This document shows, one piece after another, positions 29,442 to 32,470 of a DNA stretch of 32,470 nt (the stretch's first letter is position 1; every line of letters begins with the position of its first letter). The position numbers were made by a program, and so were the translations under genes. The stretch spans positions 1 through 32,470 of the forward strand of contig JBEPVM010000014.1 in NCBI GenBank assembly GCA_041690995.1, in the 5' to 3' direction. The notes under the pieces were generated by a model, which was not told the DNA's origin, did not search any database, and worked only from the letters and a program-made list of their open reading frames with translations. This DNA is from UBA4722 sp041690995. Lineage in GTDB: Bacteria; Pseudomonadota; Gammaproteobacteria; DSM-16500.

Positions 29442-30272
29442 CTACCTACTTCTATCTCTATCGCGCACGATAAACTTTGATGTTCGTTTATTCCTACGTG
29501 TCTTATATCCTTTAGCTGGCTGGCCCCATGGACTTACGGGGTGACGGCCACCTGATGTCTTACCTTCACCACCGCCCATGGGGTGATCCACGGGGTTCAT
29601 TGCTACACCACGCACTGTCGGACGAATACCACGTCTTCGGTTTGCACCTGCGTTGCCAAGCGACCGAAGATTATGCTCTGAATTACTGACTTCGCCAATC
29701 ACTGCTCGGCAATCTGCCAGTATTTTTCGCATTTGACCAGAGCGTAACCGCACAGTGGCATAAATACCTTCTCTTGCGATTAGCTGCACCGAAGCACCTG
29801 CACTACGTGCTAACTGCGCTCCTTTTTTAGGGGTCAATTCTAAACAATGAATCACCGAACCAATAGGAATATTTGTTAATGGCAAACAATTGCCAACCTT
29901 AATTTGTGATTCTGCGCCCGAATATATTTTATCTCCGACAGCTAATCCAGCAGGGGCGATAATATAACGTCTTTCACCATCTGCATAAAGCACTAATGCA
30001 ATATTTGCGCTGCGGTTTGGATCATATTCAAGTCTTTCTACAGAAGCGCCAATGCTATCTTTATTTCTTTTGAAATCAATCAGTCGATATTTTTGCTTAT
30101 GGCCACCGCCGATATGTCTGCAAGTAATACGGCCTTGATTGTTACGACCACCTGTTTTATTTTTCTTTGTCACCAACGCAGCGTATGGCTGACCTTTATG
30201 CAAGTCTTTATTAACCACTTTTATAACAAAACGTCGCCCTGGCGAAGTTGGTTTAGAAATAACTAATGACAT
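29442..30272 (-). CDS. rplB: 50S ribosomal protein L2
   Basis: A 276-residue protein required for subunit association and peptidyl transfer. GRNNQGRITCRHIGGGHKQK, YRLIDFKRNKDSIGASVERL, GNAGANRRRGIRPTVRGVAM and MNPVDHPMGGGEGKTSGGRH (with the conserved His near the peptidyl-transferase centre) are diagnostic. It is separated from rplW by 130 bp, unusually far for this operon, with a promoter-like sequence in between. Confidence 0.97.
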   Translation of the reverse strand: MSLVISKPTSPGRRFVIKVVNKDLHKGQPYAALVTKKNKTGGRNNQGRITCRHIGGGHKQKYRLIDFKRNKDSIGASVERLEYDPNRSANIALVLYADGERRYIIAPAGLAVGDKIYSGAESQIKVGNCLPLTNIPIGSVIHCLELTPKKGAQLARSAGASVQLIAREGIYATVRLRSGQMRKILADCRAVIGEVSNSEHNLRSLGNAGANRRRGIRPTVRGVAMNPVDHPMGGGEGKTSGGRHPVSPWGQPAKGYKTRRNKRTSKFIVRDRDRSR

Positions 30273-30312
30273 AACTTCCTCAATAAATAACTATTCTCTG
30301 CTTTTACTTGTT

Positions 30313-30364
30313 CTTATCATTTTAACAAGACCCGCTATTATAATGATAAGTAGACAAAAGCCAA
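30313..30364 (-). promoter_or_regulatory. Internal promoter candidate with dyad upstream of rplB
   Basis: On the minus strand TTGGCT (30359-30364) and a perfect TATAAT (30337-30342) have a 16-bp spacer. A perfect 9-bp dyad, CTTATCATT (30313-30321) and AATGATAAG (30342-30350), straddles the predicted transcription start. This could be an operator-controlled internal promoter of the S10 operon. Confidence 0.4.
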
Positions 30365-30402
30365 TATAAATAACACTAAAAAACAAAATAAAAAAAATTT
30401 AA

Positions 30403-30696
30403 CTATATTTTAGCAAAATCAATCGCTTGGCCATCTTGTAACTTCACATACGCTTTTTTCCAAGCTTTGGTCTTACCCTGAATTTGGCCAAACCGTCTGG
30501 GCTTGGTCTTTACATTCAGAATACGTACTGATTGAACTAGCACTTTAAAAAAAAGTTCAACTGCGTTTTTAACATCTGGCTTAGTCGCATTTTTTGCGAC
30601 TTCAAACGTATATTCGCGGCGTTTTTCTGTACCTATAGAAGCCTTTTCAGACAGGTGCGGACGTAAAATAACATTTATTAGACGCTCTTCTTTCAT
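30403..30696 (-). CDS. rplW: 50S ribosomal protein L23
   Basis: A 97-residue protein at the tunnel exit, docking site for trigger factor and SRP. INVILRPHLSEKASIGTEKR, YTFEVAKNATKPDVKNAVEL and VRILNVKTKPRRFGQIQGKT are typical. Its ATG overlaps the rplD stop by 4 bp. Confidence 0.96.
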   Translation of the reverse strand: MKEERLINVILRPHLSEKASIGTEKRREYTFEVAKNATKPDVKNAVELFFKVLVQSVRILNVKTKPRRFGQIQGKTKAWKKAYVKLQDGQAIDFAKI

Positions 30697-31304
30697 TTGA
30701 GCAACTCCTCAAGCTGCTTAAGCGCAGCAACAGTAATCAACACTTTTTCACTTCCCACTAAAACAACTGGATCAATAGCGGCAACATCTCGTACTTCTAT
30801 AGTATGTAAGTTGCGCGTGGCTAAATATAAATTCTCTTCTACTGCTTCTGTAATAATCAATAAACGATCGTTTAAATTAAGCAAATCTATTTTTTTTATA
30901 AAATCTTTTGTTTTTGATGTATCAAGCGCGAAAGATTCTACAACAAGCCAGCGTCCATCGCGAATTAATTCAGAGATAATAGAACGCAATGCACCTCGAT
31001 ACATTTTTTTATTTACTTTCTGCTCATAGCTACGTGGTTTGGCTGCAAATGTAACGCCACCCTTACGCCATATAGGACTACGCGTTGTTCCTGCACGCGC
31101 ACGACCTGTTCCCTTTTGTCGCCATGGCTTAATACCACCCCCGCTCACTTCTGATCGTGTTTTTTGAGCTTTTGTTCCAGCGCGACCGGCTGATAAATAC
31201 GCTGTCACAACTTGATGAATCAAAGGCTCGTTAAAAGCACACGCAAAAACACCTTCTGCTACTTCGATTTTTTGACTATTTTCGCCTGTTACTTGCAATT
31301 CCAT
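30693..31304 (-). CDS. rplD: 50S ribosomal protein L4
   Basis: A 203-residue protein with an extended loop in the exit tunnel; in E. coli it represses the S10 operon. VVTAYLSAGRAGTKAQKTRS, GGGIKPWRQKGTGRARAGTT and RSPIWRKGGVTFAAKPRSY are the diagnostic loop region. Starts on the last base of the rplC stop. Confidence 0.97.
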   Translation of the reverse strand: MELQVTGENSQKIEVAEGVFACAFNEPLIHQVVTAYLSAGRAGTKAQKTRSEVSGGGIKPWRQKGTGRARAGTTRSPIWRKGGVTFAAKPRSYEQKVNKKMYRGALRSIISELIRDGRWLVVESFALDTSKTKDFIKKIDLLNLNDRLLIITEAVEENLYLATRNLHTIEVRDVAAIDPVVLVGSEKVLITVAALKQLEELLK

Positions 31305-31969
31305 TAGTTACCTCCACTCTTTTTTTTACTTTTTTTCTTATCTTTTATGGCAGAGCGAACAATAACATCGCCCCCTGGTGCGCCTGGAACAGCTCCACTC
31401 ACTAATAAGAGATTGCGTTCTACATCAATGCGTATAATTTTTTGGGACAATACCGTACGAGTGACATTCCCTAAATGACCTGACATTTTTTTCCCTTTAA
31501 ACACTTTACCGGGTGACTGCCTTTGACCGATAGACCCTGGCGCTCTATGTGACAATGAGTTACCGTGCGTTGCGTCTCCCATACTAAAATGCCATCGCTT
31601 CACAGTACCTGCAAAACCTTTACCTTTGGTTGTGCCTGTGACATCGACTAACTGGCCAACAGCAAACTTGTCTACCGTCAATTCTGTACCCAGGCTAATA
31701 CCTTCTAAATCATCAGCACGAAATTCCCATAAACCTCTACCAGGTTCCACATTCGCTTTTGCAAAATGACCTGCTTGAGGTTTTTTAACACGTGATCTTT
31801 TACGCGAACCAGTCGTGACTTGAATAGCTTGATAACCATCATTCGCTACTGTTTTTATTTGCGTAACTTTATTTGGCAACACTTCAATCACAGTCACTGG
31901 AATGGACGCGCCTTCTTCGGTAAAAACCCGAGTCATTCCCACTTTTCGCCCCGCTAAACTAGTATCCAT
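31304..31969 (-). CDS. rplC: 50S ribosomal protein L3
   Basis: A 221-residue early-assembly protein near the peptidyl-transferase centre. LAGRKVGMTRVFTEEGASIP, VTGTTKGKGFAGTVKRWHFS, THGNSLSHRAPGSIGQRQSP and GKKMSGHLGNVTRTVLSQK are diagnostic. It ends in a short Lys-rich tail (KDKKKSKKKSGGN) that adds about 10 residues to the usual length. Confidence 0.97.
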   Translation of the reverse strand: MDTSLAGRKVGMTRVFTEEGASIPVTVIEVLPNKVTQIKTVANDGYQAIQVTTGSRKRSRVKKPQAGHFAKANVEPGRGLWEFRADDLEGISLGTELTVDKFAVGQLVDVTGTTKGKGFAGTVKRWHFSMGDATHGNSLSHRAPGSIGQRQSPGKVFKGKKMSGHLGNVTRTVLSQKIIRIDVERNLLLVSGAVPGAPGGDVIVRSAIKDKKKSKKKSGGN

Positions 31970-31990
31970 TTTTATAGTCTCTCAATAATA

Positions 31991-32323
31991 TTAATCTTCA
32001 GCATCTACGCTAATTTGAACATCAACCCCTGCAGCAAGATCAAGCTTCATCAACGCATCAATTGTCTTATCTGTCGGTTGATTAATATCGACCACACGTT
32101 TGTGTGTACGCAACTCATATTGATCTCGTGCATCTTTATCGACATGTGGTGAGTTCAAAACAGTGTATCGCTCAATGCGTGTTGGTAAGGGAATAGGTCC
32201 GTGTACTTGCGCGCCTGTTCTCTTCGCCGTCTCAACAATTTCGCGTGTTGAGCGATCAATCAAACGGTAATCAAACGCTTTTAATCGGATGCGTATTCTT
32301 TGGTTTTTTCTTGCCATACCCAT
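31991..32323 (-). CDS. rpsJ: 30S ribosomal protein S10 (NusE)
   Basis: A 110-residue protein of the 30S head that also acts as NusE in transcription antitermination. NQRIRIRLKAFDYRLIDRST, GAQVHGPIPLPTRIERYTVL, NSPHVDKDARDQYELRTHKR are diagnostic. ATGs at 32323 and 32317 are both possible; GAGTG 7 nt before the first favours it. The gene opens the S10 operon, 49 bp after tuf. Confidence 0.97.
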   Translation of the reverse strand: MGMARKNQRIRIRLKAFDYRLIDRSTREIVETAKRTGAQVHGPIPLPTRIERYTVLNSPHVDKDARDQYELRTHKRVVDINQPTDKTIDALMKLDLAAGVDVQISVDAED

Positions 32324-32372
32324 ATAGTTTCACTCTTTAAATATAATCAAATTAATAATAATTATTCAGCGA

Positions 32373-32470
32373 CTATTCAAGAACCTTAGTCACGACCCCT
32401 GCACCCACTGTACGACCGCCTTCTCGAATCGCAAAACGTAACCCTTCTTCCATCGCAATAGGCGCAATCA
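32373..32470 (-). CDS. tuf: Elongation factor Tu, C-terminal end only
   Basis: The last 32 codons run in from the window edge and end at TAG (32373-32375). IAMEEGLRFAIREGGRTVGA followed by GVVTKVLE is the EF-Tu C-terminus (domain 3). The order tuf-rpsJ is the usual str/S10 junction. Confidence 0.95.
   Translation of the reverse strand, partial: IAPIAMEEGLRFAIREGGRTVGAGVVTKVLE

Overview
The window looks like a chromosomal segment of an AT-rich gammaproteobacterium. The pepP-ubiH pair, the trxA-rho pair, an FtsN-like gene followed by hslVU, and the tuf/S10/spc/alpha ribosomal order all fit this class. Protein wording in HslV, the stand-alone NIF3/YqfO-like domain and the paired Csr/Rsm-type small RNAs point towards Legionellales (Legionella, Coxiella and relatives). 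That placement is an inference from recalled families, not from a search. No prophage, insertion sequence or CRISPR array is visible.

Layout. Positions 1-4624 are a loosely packed accessory region. It holds the start of an MtaD-type amidohydrolase, a NIF3/YqfO-like protein, an LD-carboxypeptidase, a small secreted unknown, a Fic AMP-transferase and a VanX-type D-Ala-D-Ala dipeptidase. It also holds two decayed gene remnants: the tail of an enolase-superfamily enzyme and a possible AraC-type helix-turn-helix end. Positions 4743-9214 carry, on the minus strand, pepP-ubiH, trxA and rho with a roughly 190-nt leader. Positions 9308-14312 carry, on the plus strand, argS, an FtsN-like membrane stub without a SPOR domain, hslV, hslU, a DUF971 gene and rpiA.

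Positions 14313-15182 have no protein gene but are not empty. On the minus strand they hold two tandem, diverged copies of a roughly 139-nt small RNA. Each copy has a -10 box, a 5' hairpin that presents GGA, further A(N)GGA motifs, a shared 17-nt block and a Rho-independent terminator. An IHF-like site lies about 100 bp upstream of each. This is the architecture of RsmY/RsmZ/CsrB RNAs that sequester CsrA, and I consider it the most interesting content of the window.

Positions 15183-18134 are minE, minD, minC and ribD on the minus strand. ribD starts inside the end of rplQ, so the alpha operon may read through into ribD-minCDE. From 18127 to the end is one long minus-strand block, read from high to low coordinates: tuf (partial), the S10 operon (rpsJ-rpsQ), the spc operon (rplN-rpmJ) and the alpha operon (rpsM-rplQ). 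Within it S11 and S19 have extra tails, S14 is long-form but carries a zinc-ribbon-like Cys/His set, and the rplW-rplB and rpmJ-rpsM gaps hold promoter-like and dyad elements.
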